DNA of 64,000 nucleotides, from the NCBI RefSeq assembly GCF_028421645.1, contig NZ_CP116887.1, positions 4,895,501 to 4,959,500 of the forward strand. The letters are read 5' to 3'. Of this stretch, positions 35,267 through 44,627 are shown piece after piece (the first letter of the stretch is position 1; every line of letters starts with the position of its first letter). The translations under genes were made by a program, and so were the position numbers. The DNA comes from Aneurinibacillus sp. Ricciae_BoGa-3. Lineage in GTDB: Bacteria; Bacillota; Bacilli; Aneurinibacillales; Aneurinibacillaceae. The notes below the pieces were generated by a model. The model was not told where the DNA came from, ran no database searches, and saw only the letters and a list, made by a program, of their open reading frames with translations.

Positions 35267-36992
35267 GCGCCACCTCCCTGCCTAACTGTGACTGAAATAT
35301 CTCCCGATAAACCTCACACGATTTCATTAGTTCCGCATGTCTGCCTATGCTAACGATTTCACCGTTATCGAGTACAACAATTTTATCCGCGTCCATCACA
35401 GATGTAATTCGCTGGGCAATAACGAGACAGGTAAGACCTCTCGCATAGGTCTTTAGCGACTCTTTTATTCTGGATTCCGTGGCCGCATCAACCGCACTCG
35501 TTGCATCATCTAGGATTAGAATTTCGGGTTGTCTTATGAGTGCCCTGGCGATAGATATACGCTGCTTCTGTCCCCCTGATAAGTTCACGCCCCCCTGTCC
35601 GAGTCTCGTGTTATACCCCTCCGGAAAGGAAGAGATAAAATCGTGGGCTTGCGCAACCCTCGCCGCCTCCTCAATTTCGTCTTGCGTGGCATTATCCTTT
35701 CCCCACCTGAGGTTATCCAGTATCGTGCCGGTAAACAGTATGCTTTTCTGGGGAACGATCGCTATTTTCTCTCGTAGCTTCTTCGGATCTGTTTTTGTCA
35801 CATCTTGCCCATCTACTTTTACACAGCCTGATGCCGCATCATAGAAACGGGGGATGAGGCTTACCAGACTGCTTTTGCCTGATCCTGTAGAGCCAATTAT
35901 GCCAACCGTTTCGCCCGGCATACAGGTCAGCGTAACATCCTTAATGATCGGTTCGCCTGCTCCCCTCTCAAAGGAGAAGGATACGTGCTCAAAGTCTATC
36001 CTTCCTTTTATCTCCTTACATCCCACAAATTCATTGCCCCATGTCATATAGTTTTGCACCGCAAAGACTTCATCGATGCGGCCGGCAGACGCCTTCGCTC
36101 TGACAAACATATTGAAAACCATCGAAATCAACATCAGAGAGAAAAGGATCTGCGTCATATAGTTGATAAACGCGATAATATGCCCGACCTGCATCTGCCC
36201 CGTGCTCACGCCCAGCCCTCCAAGCCAGAGAACCGCGATAATACCGAAATTAACGGTAAGCGCGATTCCAGGGCTAAACACAGCCATTACCCGCATGGCT
36301 GTGGTGGATTTTAATTGAAACTCTTTATTGGCTTCATTAAATTTGTCTACTTCATAATCAAACCGGTTGAAGGCTTTTACGACTCTCACCCCGGACAAAT
36401 ACTCTCTCATTGCGCGGTTCACCCGGTCAAGCGCCTTCTGGACATTGATAAAGAAAGGGAAGCCAATTCGCATATTGCCGATAATTAATAAGCCAACAAT
36501 CGGAACAACTATGGCAAGCACGACCGCTAAATGGGGATTTAAACGGATAGCCATAATCAGGCTGCCTGCGCATAATAGCGGAGCTTTCACAAACACCCGC
36601 ATAAGGCCGTTCACAAACATTTGCACCTGTGACACGTCATTTGTCAGCCTTGTGATCAGAGAAGCCCTGTCAAATCTATCAATATCTTTGAATGAAAGCG
36701 TTTGTGTCTTTCTGTACAGGTCTGCGCGTAAGCCGGCCCCAAAATTTTGTGATACATTACTTGAGATGACGTTACGTATCGATGCCGCAGTCGCGCCTAC
36801 CGCTGTAATAAACAGCATAAGCCCTCCCATGCGCAGCACATAATCCATCTTCCCGCCGGCCACGCCGATATCGACGATTTTGGACATGATGGTTGGCTGC
36901 ATCAGATCGCACAGTGTCTCTATCGTTAAGAAAACAACAGCAAGGCAGAATAGCCTACCGTATGTTTGTATGTATTTTTTAAAAAAGCCCAT
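35247..36992 (-). CDS. ABC exporter half-transporter, first subunit of a heterodimer
   Basis: 581 residues. Membrane domain about 10-310 (six helices; NVSQNFGAGLRADLYRKTQTLSF coupling region) then ATPase. Motifs: Walker A GSTGSGKSS, intact LSGGQKQR signature, Walker B ILILDDATSAVD where the catalytic Glu is Asp, and H-loop VIAQRITSV where His is Gln. Both changes mark a catalytically degenerate site, which together with LSQGQ in the partner is the classic asymmetric exporter design. RBS GGGGAGGTGATC is nearly a full anti-Shine-Dalgarno match. First gene of the two-gene operon. Confidence 0.9.
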   Translation of the reverse strand: MGFFKKYIQTYGRLFCLAVVFLTIETLCDLMQPTIMSKIVDIGVAGGKMDYVLRMGGLMLFITAVGATAASIRNVISSNVSQNFGAGLRADLYRKTQTLSFKDIDRFDRASLITRLTNDVSQVQMFVNGLMRVFVKAPLLCAGSLIMAIRLNPHLAVVLAIVVPIVGLLIIGNMRIGFPFFINVQKALDRVNRAMREYLSGVRVVKAFNRFDYEVDKFNEANKEFQLKSTTAMRVMAVFSPGIALTVNFGIIAVLWLGGLGVSTGQMQVGHIIAFINYMTQILFSLMLISMVFNMFVRAKASAGRIDEVFAVQNYMTWGNEFVGCKEIKGRIDFEHVSFSFERGAGEPIIKDVTLTCMPGETVGIIGSTGSGKSSLVSLIPRFYDAASGCVKVDGQDVTKTDPKKLREKIAIVPQKSILFTGTILDNLRWGKDNATQDEIEEAARVAQAHDFISSFPEGYNTRLGQGGVNLSGGQKQRISIARALIRQPEILILDDATSAVDAATESRIKESLKTYARGLTCLVIAQRITSVMDADKIVVLDNGEIVSIGRHAELMKSCEVYREIFQSQLGREVAHDVPTE

Positions 36993-37275
36993 ATGGGATC
37001 ACCTCCCCGGTCCGTGTTATCCTCATCTTCCTCCTCCCATTTTACTTCAATATGGTTCCGGCAGCTTCAAAAATAATGCTGGAAGTGTTTTAAGTAGTTA
37101 ACTCGCCTCACATTTTACTATCCGTTCACATATGTCAACATAATTAAAAATTGAACAAATTATTCATAAATGCCGCAAAAAAGCAGCTTCCATTTAATTC
37201 AATTATGTGTAGAATAAATACATAACGATTTACTGGATCTTTATACCTAGTTATCTGGGAAGGGGACTTTATCTA

Positions 37276-37533
37276 ATGTGCCAGCTACAACGACGTCATT
37301 TAAAAGAACCACAGCTTGTTTCCTTGAATGAGAACGTCATTGTTGAATGGTCACATATGGAAACTCATTCTGTAATTGGTGTAGATGCGTTACTTATTAT
37401 TGTAGAAGAATTGCGGATACAATTAACACAGTTAGTCATTAAGAAGGGAACCTTTTTAGATGAGGAAGTTGTACAGCTAAGCCAGCATTTAGACAAATAT
37501 GTCTTACTTATTCAACAACTTCAAAGTATTTAG
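37276..37533 (+). CDS. Spo0E-like aspartyl-phosphate phosphatase
   Basis: 85 residues. The last 45 match the Spo0E family: EELRIQLTQLVIKKGTFLDEEVVQLSQHLDKYVLLIQQ contains the SQxLDxxI-type core (SQHLDKYV). Members dephosphorylate Spo0A-P and delay sporulation. It carries about 28 extra N-terminal residues ahead of the usual 55-residue domain; Met 28 (ATG 37357) is an alternative start but has no ribosome binding site, while ATG 37276 follows GGGG. The SQHLD motif is present, though the usual I is V. Confidence 0.75.
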   Translation: MCQLQRRHLKEPQLVSLNENVIVEWSHMETHSVIGVDALLIIVEELRIQLTQLVIKKGTFLDEEVVQLSQHLDKYVLLIQQLQSI

Positions 37534-37667
37534 CCCTTCCCTTTATGCCTCTGGCTTTGCAGGCTTCCCCGTTATCCACACATTTTTTTCATTATCCGCT
37601 TTAGTACAATTGCTTGCATCTACCCTGACATACCATGGTGTAGATACTTGCAAATGGAGATGAAAAA

Positions 37668-38537
37668 ATGTCACTTCGACCAAACAACCAATACATGAGC
37701 AGGACAAAAATTGATGTGCTAATACCCGCTATTGAGAAGGACTTAAAGGTTCTCCCTTTTGTGATTGATGGCGTAAGAAAACATGTAAAACACCCAATTG
37801 GCGATATCCTGATCGTTTCCCCTAACAGTGTAAAAATAAAACAGCTATGCAAGCAAAAGAACTGCAAGTTTATAAATGAAAACTTCGTCCTTCCGATTAC
37901 GAAAAAACATATTAACTACCGCACAAATAGGTGGAATCGATCTGGCTGGCTTTTTCAGCAATTTTTAAAGCTAAGCGGCGATAAATTATGTTCCCAGAAG
38001 TTTTATCTGGTTATCGATGCTGACACAGTGCTCACTCGCCCTCATGTATTCAGACAAAATGAGAAGACCGTGTTTTACTGCAGGGGTTGGAGCCGGCCTG
38101 AGTATTTCAAAACATACAGAAAACTGCTGGGTAGAAATAAAACCTCAAGCCGCTCATTTGTTACCCACTACATGCTATTTGAAAAAGCAAAAGTTGCTAA
38201 GCTGAAAAAGGCTATTGAAACGAGGCACAAAACAACTTGGTTTGGGGCCATTCTCCGAAACATTGACAGATCAAAACAAATTACCTTCTCCGAATTTGAA
38301 ACGTATGGAAACTTTCTTCATGCCAATTTTCCTGGCCAGCTTATTTTAAAAAGGGCACTAAACAAGGCAATAAGCAAGCGCGGTATCAAGTTATCACTAG
38401 CCAACCTGGAAAAAGCAGCAGGCTATGCAAGATCGGTATCTTTACATGAACGCAGAGTTTATTTTAAGAGGGTTAACGTTACAAAGAAAACGAATGTCAA
38501 GACAAAGGCTATTGTGAAGAAGGGTATAAGGAGATGA
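37668..38537 (+). CDS. DUF6492-like glycosyltransferase
   Basis: 289 residues, Lys/Arg rich, with lower GC than its neighbours. Opens with KIDVLIPAIEKDLKVLPFVIDGVRKHV and contains FYLVIDADTVLTRPHVF; the DAD stretch is a DxD-type sugar-nucleotide/metal site, and NRSGWLFQQFLKL is found in family members. Overlaps the next gene by 4 bp (ATGA), so both are co-translated. It probably acts on a surface or spore-associated glycan; acceptor and donor unknown. Confidence 0.75.
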   Translation: MSLRPNNQYMSRTKIDVLIPAIEKDLKVLPFVIDGVRKHVKHPIGDILIVSPNSVKIKQLCKQKNCKFINENFVLPITKKHINYRTNRWNRSGWLFQQFLKLSGDKLCSQKFYLVIDADTVLTRPHVFRQNEKTVFYCRGWSRPEYFKTYRKLLGRNKTSSRSFVTHYMLFEKAKVAKLKKAIETRHKTTWFGAILRNIDRSKQITFSEFETYGNFLHANFPGQLILKRALNKAISKRGIKLSLANLEKAAGYARSVSLHERRVYFKRVNVTKKTNVKTKAIVKKGIRR

Positions 38538-39691
38538 CAAATTATCAAGTCATTTGGCAAGGCCCTATTCACAGAGCAAGTGGGATTGGGAAAGCGAGTA
38601 GAGAGTATGCTCTTGCATTAAGCAGGCAGGGTGTTAATGTGAAAGTACTCACCAATATGAAAACACAACGAACGAATACAGCAGCACTGAACCCTTTAAT
38701 AAAGAAGCCGTATGCTAGAAATAAACGCAAGGTTTTAATCTATCACCATTCCCCTAACACAATCAATATGCAAAAGGAAAGAAAGAGGTTTACGTATATC
38801 ATCCTCAATACGGTTTGGGAAACGACAAAAATCCCCAATAACTGGTTTCCAAACATAAATAAATTTGACGCCGTAATTGTGCCATCTCTGCAAAACAAGA
38901 ACGCTTTGATCAACAGTGGTGTTAAAGTCCCCATCTATATTGTGCCGCACGGTGTTTACGCGAATCAGTTTAAGCCAGCGAATCCAAAGCTCTCTATAAA
39001 GAATACAGAGGGAAAGTTCGTATTTATTTCTGTGTTTGGCTTTCAACACCGCAAAAATCCCGAAACGCTGCTTAGGGCCTATTGGAAAGAATTTTCCCAA
39101 AAGGATAAAGTGATACTGGTCATCAAAACAAATGGTTACAGGCGGCACGAAACGCACAAATGGATAGAAAAACAAATTTCAGCTTACAAGAAACAACTGG
39201 GGTTTGGCGCCAGGACAGCTCCGATTGTTATACTTACAGGTTTTAAAAATCTAAATCAGCTTAAAGGGCTATACACGCGTGGAAATGCATTTGTCCTGCC
39301 TACCAGGGGCGAAGGGGTAGGTTTGCCTTTTCTCGAATCACTGGCAAGCGGTGTTCCCGTTATCACCACCAGGTGGGGAGGACACATGGACTTCTTAACC
39401 AATAGAAACGCTTTTTTACTGGATTATAAGCTAAAAAGACCCGCAATTAGCATGAACAGCCGCCACGCTATATCACAAAAGTTTCGGTATCTGTTCGCGC
39501 AGAAAGGACAACTATGGGCGGAACCGGATATCCATAGCCTGAAGAAACAGATGCGATATGCTTATGCCCACCCCGGCGTTTGCAGAAAAAAGGGACAGCA
39601 AGGCAGAAAGGATATCCTCAAACTATCCTGGAACCGCGCTGGTATCACCATGAAAAAAGCGATAGAAAAGGTGATCCGGGAAAAAAGATAG
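38534..39691 (+). CDS. GT4-type (group 1) glycosyltransferase
   Basis: 385 residues. GT-B fold with N-terminal GPIHRASGIGKASREYALALSRQGVNVKVLT, middle IVPHGVYANQFKP, and C-terminal GEGVGLPFLESLASGVPVITTRWGGHMDFL carrying the E-x7-E nucleotide-sugar signature (EGVGLPFLE). Coupled to the DUF6492-like gene by ATGA. Pairs of such enzymes in Bacillales often build glycans of spore outer layers or S-layers; that use is inference. A long inverted repeat follows. Confidence 0.85.
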   Translation: MTNYQVIWQGPIHRASGIGKASREYALALSRQGVNVKVLTNMKTQRTNTAALNPLIKKPYARNKRKVLIYHHSPNTINMQKERKRFTYIILNTVWETTKIPNNWFPNINKFDAVIVPSLQNKNALINSGVKVPIYIVPHGVYANQFKPANPKLSIKNTEGKFVFISVFGFQHRKNPETLLRAYWKEFSQKDKVILVIKTNGYRRHETHKWIEKQISAYKKQLGFGARTAPIVILTGFKNLNQLKGLYTRGNAFVLPTRGEGVGLPFLESLASGVPVITTRWGGHMDFLTNRNAFLLDYKLKRPAISMNSRHAISQKFRYLFAQKGQLWAEPDIHSLKKQMRYAYAHPGVCRKKGQQGRKDILKLSWNRAGITMKKAIEKVIREKR

Positions 39692-39700
39692 CCCTCAACG

Positions 39701-39755
39701 TTTCCCTATAGTTGGCCAGCTGACGTTAATCCAATCCGTGCCAATTATAGGGAAA
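39701..39755. repeat. Long inverted repeat after the glycosyltransferase pair
   Basis: TTTCCCTATAGTTGGC (39701-39716) and GCCAATTATAGGGAAA (39740-39755) are complementary at 15 of 16 positions, with a 23-nt loop. TTCTTT follows on plus, so it could be a terminator; it is longer than the other terminators in the window. Confidence 0.75.
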
Positions 39756-39833
39756 AGCTTCTTTAGGCACTCTATGCCGGTTTGCTTTTAAAAAATAGAG
39801 TGTGGTATAGTTGAAAAAAAGGGAGGTATCGAT

Positions 39834-41234
39834 ATGAGTGATTCCCACAGAATGAAATGGAACATTAGACCCTCAGCAGAAACTTCTCAAGGCCGAGTTC
39901 ATCGAGTCGCGATCTATCTTCAAAGTAAAGTGTTGGAGATTATCGATTCGAATAACTCGGTTTTTTATTTCATCTATTTTAAGAACATCTTAATTGGCGG
40001 AGGAAAGGTTGAACAAATAAAAGAGGCAACCTTTCTGGACAAGGTATGGGCACAAGGCATCTTACTTGATACTTCCCATCCTCTTTTTCCCGTGTTCCTG
40101 CCAAAAAACCGAAATGTTCACGTCCCTGATGTCAGCGATGTATTCAATCACTTACAGAATCAGCTATCACTGCCAGAGGTTGCCCTTGCAGCCACTTACA
40201 TGGATAATTTTATTGAACAGCAGCAGCTGGTCAGCATCATTCGGCAAATTTTTGACCACTTTAAACGAAACGGGCAGTTTTTTAACGCCTACCAGATTGC
40301 AAAAATACTGCTCACCTTCTCCCCGGAGACAAAAGCGATACAAGAAATCATTCGAACATCCGAGTTTGAAAAGCACCGCAAAGCAGAGCAAAAGAGTCTA
40401 GACGCCTTCCTTGAACAAGCTCCCCTGCTTATGGAATCGTTGTGCTATCAAAACCGCAGCGAACGAAAATACGAAATCAAACTCCACGAACTGCTTAAAG
40501 CACAATCACGCCCTCTTGAACGAGTCATCCTGTTCATGAATCTCTTTGAAATGAAACATGACTTCTATGCTTATGATGAATTTATTCGTTTACTGCAGGC
40601 CGTGCTAAATCCGGATGAACAATATAGCGTGCTAAACTTTCTGTGTAAATGTTCAGCCGCCTACCCTCCATTGACTCATGACCTTCTCCAGGAGCAAATC
40701 CGTTTACAGCGATATCCCGAAGCTTTAGCTCTCATGCTTAATCATATTTCTACCCTCTCGCCTGCCCACTATAAGATGATTGAAACCATCATCGATCACG
40801 TGGATACCCCTTCCCTATTAGCGCTAACCGGCATCAATCAACTTATTAGCCGCCTGCACCCAGCTGAACCTGAACAAAAAGAAGCCCTTGTGCGCCGAGT
40901 GGTTGGCGGCTTGCTTAAACAATTGGATATCAATGAAGTACAGGCGTGGCTGCAGCCGATAAAAGAAACCAGCCCTGATCTGCCGGTATTTGATGAGCTC
41001 CAGCAGCTGCAGGCATTATCAAATGATCTCGACCATCTGATGGCGCTCGGGGAACTATACTACCAATTCGGCCTGCTCGATAAATCCATTGAGTGTTTCA
41101 CATGGGAGATGGAATTAAGCCCGACTGCGCTTGATCCAATACGCTGGCTGAGCAAAGTATATCAGGAAAAGGGGATGAAAGAGGAGTCGGACAGTTATAA
41201 AAATCTCTCCATACAAATGGCAAAAAGGGCATGA
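39834..41234 (+). CDS. Hypothetical protein with C-terminal TPR-like helices
   Basis: 466 residues, soluble. N-terminal 110 residues are mixed beta (RVAIYLQSKVLEIIDSNNSVFYFIYF) and the remainder is all-helical. LMALGELYYQFGLLDKSIECFTWEMELSPTALDPIRWLSKVYQEKG near the end is a convincing tandem of TPR-type helical hairpins; earlier repeats are diverged. No signal peptide. I do not recognise a named family. GGGAGG precedes ATG. Confidence 0.7.
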   Translation: MSDSHRMKWNIRPSAETSQGRVHRVAIYLQSKVLEIIDSNNSVFYFIYFKNILIGGGKVEQIKEATFLDKVWAQGILLDTSHPLFPVFLPKNRNVHVPDVSDVFNHLQNQLSLPEVALAATYMDNFIEQQQLVSIIRQIFDHFKRNGQFFNAYQIAKILLTFSPETKAIQEIIRTSEFEKHRKAEQKSLDAFLEQAPLLMESLCYQNRSERKYEIKLHELLKAQSRPLERVILFMNLFEMKHDFYAYDEFIRLLQAVLNPDEQYSVLNFLCKCSAAYPPLTHDLLQEQIRLQRYPEALALMLNHISTLSPAHYKMIETIIDHVDTPSLLALTGINQLISRLHPAEPEQKEALVRRVVGGLLKQLDINEVQAWLQPIKETSPDLPVFDELQQLQALSNDLDHLMALGELYYQFGLLDKSIECFTWEMELSPTALDPIRWLSKVYQEKGMKEESDSYKNLSIQMAKRA

Positions 41235-41236
41235 GA

Positions 41237-41325
41237 AAACCATCGCGGGCCATGCCGCTCTCTCCTTTCCCCTCATAGAAGCTTTTACGGCCGCTTTGTG
41301 GAACGACGGACGGATCGGCAAAACA
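41237..41325. repeat. Dispersed intergenic repeat, copy B
   Basis: About 89 bp (CATCGCGGGCCATGCCGCTC through CGGATCGGCAAAACAT). It shares CATCGCGG, CCGCTCT, the CCTTTCC tract, AGAAG or AGAAT, TTTT-CGGCCGCTTT, GACGG-CGGA and CGGCAAAACAT with copy C, with several scattered substitutions. Located right after the TPR-like gene. Confidence 0.85.
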
Positions 41326-41330
41326 TAACA

Positions 41331-41355
41331 AAAGACCTCCTGCTCGGAGGTCTTT
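41331..41355 (-). terminator. Bidirectional terminator between TPR-like gene and amidase
   Basis: AAAGACCTCC and GGAGGTCTTT form a perfect 10-bp stem with a 5-nt loop; T tracts on both sides. Confidence 0.8.
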
Positions 41356-41357
41356 GC

Positions 41358-42788
41358 TTATAGTGGGGTTACGGATAAATTTTTATCCAGGAACCCTTTA
41401 AAATTGACTGCACGCTCGAATGCACTGCCGAACTGGTACAGTAAAGCTTCGGCAAATGATGGGCCGATTAGCTGGATCCCCATAGGCAAACCTTCCGAAG
41501 AGTATCCACAAGGCAGAGATAAGCTTGGCAGGCCTGTTGTATTGGTTGGCCCTGTTAAGCGCAGCAGTGACGCAGGAACCGGCGCTGTCTGCCCTTCGAT
41601 CTCAACCTCACGCTCATCGATTTTTGTTGGAAGGATCGGAAGCGTCGGCGTAAGCAGCACATCCACTCGCTCAAATGCTTCCTTAAACGAATTTAGAATC
41701 TGCCTGCGAACCTGCTGGGCCTCTACATATTCATAGCCACGCGCGGTGAAGCTGGCTTCTAAACGCTCCAACACTTGAGGATGGAATTTATCAGGACAGT
41801 CTTTTACATGATGTTGATGTATGGCATACGCTTCACTTTGAATTGTCTTCAGCTGGGCTAAGGAAATTTGGTTCAGATTTTGAATCTCCACATGCTCGAT
41901 TGTTGCTCCCAGATCACGAAAGATTTCAAAGCTGTTTTCCACTGCCGAACGAACTTCAGGCTGAAGCTGATCGTAATAGAAGTTGGTAGGAATTCCAACC
42001 ACTTTTCCTTTAATCGATTCACCAATTAACCGCGTAAAATCTTCAGTATCCCGCTGTACGGAATAATCATCCTGTGCATCAAAGCCTGCTAATACATTGA
42101 GTAAGAGTGCGTTGTCGTAAACTGTTCGCGTCATTGGACCAACGTGATCTAAAGTAAACGCCAACGGATACACGCCGTGCTTGCTAACACGGCCAAACGT
42201 AGGCTTCATGCCCACTATTCCACAAGCAGAGGACGGAATCCGGATCGATCCGCCGGTGTCTGTACCCAGGGCGCCAAAGGCAAGTCCCGCTGCCACTGAT
42301 GCTCCCGAGCCGCTGCTGGAGCCGCCTGTTATCCTTGTTGTATCATACGGATTTCGCACAGCGCCGAAATAAGAAATATCACCGGTAGGGCCGTAAGCAA
42401 ATTCGTGTGTATTTAATTTTCCTATGATAATAGCTCCGGCCTCTTTCAACTTTTGGACGACAGTGGCATCTATTTCAGGAACAAAATCTTTATAGATTTC
42501 TGATCCCATCGTAGTGCGGACACCCCTGGTGAAAATTAAATCTTTTAACCCGATCGGCACCCCGTGCAGAGGACCTTTATAATTTCCCCTGCTAATCTCT
42601 TCTTCCGCCTGCTTAGCTGCTTCGAGTGCTTCCCCATCGCATACCGTTATCACGGCATTCAAGGTTGGATTTAACTGTTCTATGCGTTCCAGCAGCGCTT
42701 GTACAACTTCAACCGGAGACAGCTTCTTTTCCTCGATATGCTGGGATAACGTATGCAAATCCATCCGAACTATATCGCTTGTCGTCAT
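41358..42788 (-). CDS. Amidase (amidase signature family)
   Basis: 476 residues, cytosolic amide hydrolase with the Ser-cisSer-Lys triad: catalytic Lys in VPIGLKDLIF (about residue 80), cis-Ser in GGSSSGSGASVAAGL, nucleophile Ser in GTDTGGSIRIPSSACGIVGMKPT. Start ATG 42788 (MTTSDIVRMDLHTL) follows GGGGAG with good spacing; the longer frame to 42881 crosses a terminator hairpin and is rejected. Related to GatA and indoleacetamide hydrolases; no GatB/GatC partner is present, so a catabolic amidase is likeliest. It follows an ACS-family MFS gene on the same strand and may act on its imported substrate. Confidence 0.88.
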   Translation of the reverse strand: MTTSDIVRMDLHTLSQHIEEKKLSPVEVVQALLERIEQLNPTLNAVITVCDGEALEAAKQAEEEISRGNYKGPLHGVPIGLKDLIFTRGVRTTMGSEIYKDFVPEIDATVVQKLKEAGAIIIGKLNTHEFAYGPTGDISYFGAVRNPYDTTRITGGSSSGSGASVAAGLAFGALGTDTGGSIRIPSSACGIVGMKPTFGRVSKHGVYPLAFTLDHVGPMTRTVYDNALLLNVLAGFDAQDDYSVQRDTEDFTRLIGESIKGKVVGIPTNFYYDQLQPEVRSAVENSFEIFRDLGATIEHVEIQNLNQISLAQLKTIQSEAYAIHQHHVKDCPDKFHPQVLERLEASFTARGYEYVEAQQVRRQILNSFKEAFERVDVLLTPTLPILPTKIDEREVEIEGQTAPVPASLLRLTGPTNTTGLPSLSLPCGYSSEGLPMGIQLIGPSFAEALLYQFGSAFERAVNFKGFLDKNLSVTPL

Positions 42789-42870
42789 CTGTAATCTCCC
42801 CTCTTTATTAGTAGAAAACTCACTCAATACGATGCTGTTTAGTTCATATGACTGTCTATTTAAATTATAA

Positions 42871-42893
42871 AACCCCCGCATGCACGAGGGTAG
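42871..42893 (-). terminator. Terminator between MFS and amidase genes
   Basis: Minus strand ACCCTCG and CGGGGGT pair (one wobble) around TGCATG, then TTTTATAA. It sits about 6 bp past the MFS stop, so the amidase needs read-through or its own promoter. Confidence 0.7.
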
Positions 42894-42899
42894 ATAAAT

Positions 42900-44222
42900 T
42901 TAAACTGCTTTATTATGTGTAGCGTTAATAATGGTTCTTTTACCAGGCTTAACGAATAGCATCGCGATCATCCCAATCACAGATGCTACAGCAGCAGCCA
43001 CAAACATCGCGGTGTATCCATTGCTTGCAACCAATGCGCCTGTCAGTGTAGGAGCAACTACAGTAGCAATGTTGGTAAAGAAGTGAGTCACGCCTCCGAA
43101 TGTGCCTGCGCGGGAAGGTTCGGTATCAATAATGACGGTCCAATATACAGAGTTAGGCAGGAAGTTAAATGCATTTCCGATCGCCATAAGGGTGAGCACA
43201 GCCCCTACACTATGGACGGTAGGAATAATCATGAAACACACCGCAGTCAACAGCAGCGAAACAACCGCTAATCCGGAGCGGGCTACTCGCAGGCTGCCAG
43301 TCTTGCGGCGTAAAGCATCGGAGATTTTTCCTCCAAGAAGTACGGTAATACAGGCGCCGATCCACGGTATCATGCCCAGATACCACAGGGCAGACAACTT
43401 AAAATTAAACGTATCCTGCAAATATTTCGGCGTCCAGGTTAAAATTAAGAAGTTTACATATTGGAAAGCAAAATAGCCAATGGCATTCATCACTAAAGTA
43501 GGATTTTTAAAGAAGTGATACCAGGGAACATCTTCCTGTTCAGCCTGTACCAATGTCGTTTCACTGCTTAGCAAGTCGGCATCCGAACGAATCTCGGCCA
43601 ATTCTGCCGCTGTCACCTTCGGGTGCTGTTCCGGACGGTTCGTAAACATCTTAGACCAAATGAAAACCCAGATTAACCCAACAATACCGAGAATAATAAA
43701 CATGCTCTTCCAGCTTAGAAAAGAAAGTAAAGCCACCGCTACTGGCGCCGTCAGAAGCGCACCAAGCGGAGTTCCTAAAAGGCCGATTGAGGCTGCGAAG
43801 CCTTTTTCCTTAGGAGCGGCCCAGTTAGCCATCGTGCGGTTAATCGTTGAAAAGATTGGACCTTCTGAAAGACCAAATAAGATACGAAACATAGCGAAAC
43901 CAACCAGAGCCGATCCACCAAGAAGAGCCATACCAATATCACCTGCAAAGGCAGTCCCAATTTCAAATAAAGACCAGAGCGTTCCGGCCAATAGCCAAAC
44001 AAACTTGGGTCCCTTTTTGTCGGCAAGCGCGCCACCGAACAAAGCGCCAAACATGTAACCGTAACCAAAATAACCTAACACTTCACCCCATGATTTTGGA
44101 TTCAAACCAAACTCTTTGATGATGGTGGCTTGTGCGTAAGAAATGGCACCGCGGTCAATGTAGTTGATGACTGTCATAAAAACTATCATACCCATAATAA
44201 AAAAACGATAATTGCTCTTCAT
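42900..44222 (-). CDS. MFS transporter, ACS (anion:cation symporter) family
   Basis: 440 residues, 12 helices. ACS-type start MKSNYRFFIMGMIVFMTVINYIDRGAISYAQATI (TM1 with NYIDR) and GEVLGYFGYGYMFGALFGGALADKKGPKFVW (motif A). Family members import hexuronates, glucarate, phthalate or other organic anions. The upstream region contains an operator-like palindrome. Substrate not determined; the adjacent amidase hints at an acylated or amide-bearing acid. Confidence 0.88.
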   Translation of the reverse strand: MKSNYRFFIMGMIVFMTVINYIDRGAISYAQATIIKEFGLNPKSWGEVLGYFGYGYMFGALFGGALADKKGPKFVWLLAGTLWSLFEIGTAFAGDIGMALLGGSALVGFAMFRILFGLSEGPIFSTINRTMANWAAPKEKGFAASIGLLGTPLGALLTAPVAVALLSFLSWKSMFIILGIVGLIWVFIWSKMFTNRPEQHPKVTAAELAEIRSDADLLSSETTLVQAEQEDVPWYHFFKNPTLVMNAIGYFAFQYVNFLILTWTPKYLQDTFNFKLSALWYLGMIPWIGACITVLLGGKISDALRRKTGSLRVARSGLAVVSLLLTAVCFMIIPTVHSVGAVLTLMAIGNAFNFLPNSVYWTVIIDTEPSRAGTFGGVTHFFTNIATVVAPTLTGALVASNGYTAMFVAAAVASVIGMIAMLFVKPGKRTIINATHNKAV

Positions 44223-44318
44223 CCACCTCTAGCTCCTTTCCCTTCAACTCCATCGTAAGCGTTTTCCTTTTCGTGTGTTTATTTATATTTCTATGCTAAA
44301 AATAGTATAGCACATTTC

Positions 44319-44354
44319 GTCTATTTAGAGTACATATTATGTCAAAAAATAGAC
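44319..44354. promoter_or_regulatory. Inverted repeat in the MFS/SPOR-glycosidase intergenic region
   Basis: GTCTATTT (44319-44326) and AAATAGAC (44347-44354), 8-bp perfect arms separated by 20 bp, on the upstream side of the MFS gene. TATACT on minus close to 44305-44310 could be its -10. The intergenic region 44223-44627 contains no gene; otherwise it is A+T rich. Confidence 0.45.
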
Positions 44355-44627
44355 ACAAATATGGTCGAATCCTAGCGAATATTCCCCGGGAAAACTCTCA
44401 ACTGTTATTCGTCCGGATTATATTCAGTTATGGTTAAAGTTAAGATCGAATTTACATAAATACCAACATAGCTTCAAAATATGATCCCAATTGATTAATA
44501 TTGTTTCTCTATGATTTTACTATCGCATGATTACACAGCGGAAGGGACAGTTTAGGAATCTATTTTTGATAGAGACTACTCTTTCTTTTTCAGAAAATAC
44601 GGGAACCTAACAAGGAGGAACCACCAA

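Noticed and set aside
41098..41331. Minus-strand ORF in repeat copy B, and its counterpart at 50075-50308 in copy C
   Set aside because: They resemble each other only because the underlying repeat is shared; they lack ribosome sites and overlap the end of the TPR-like gene or an empty gap.
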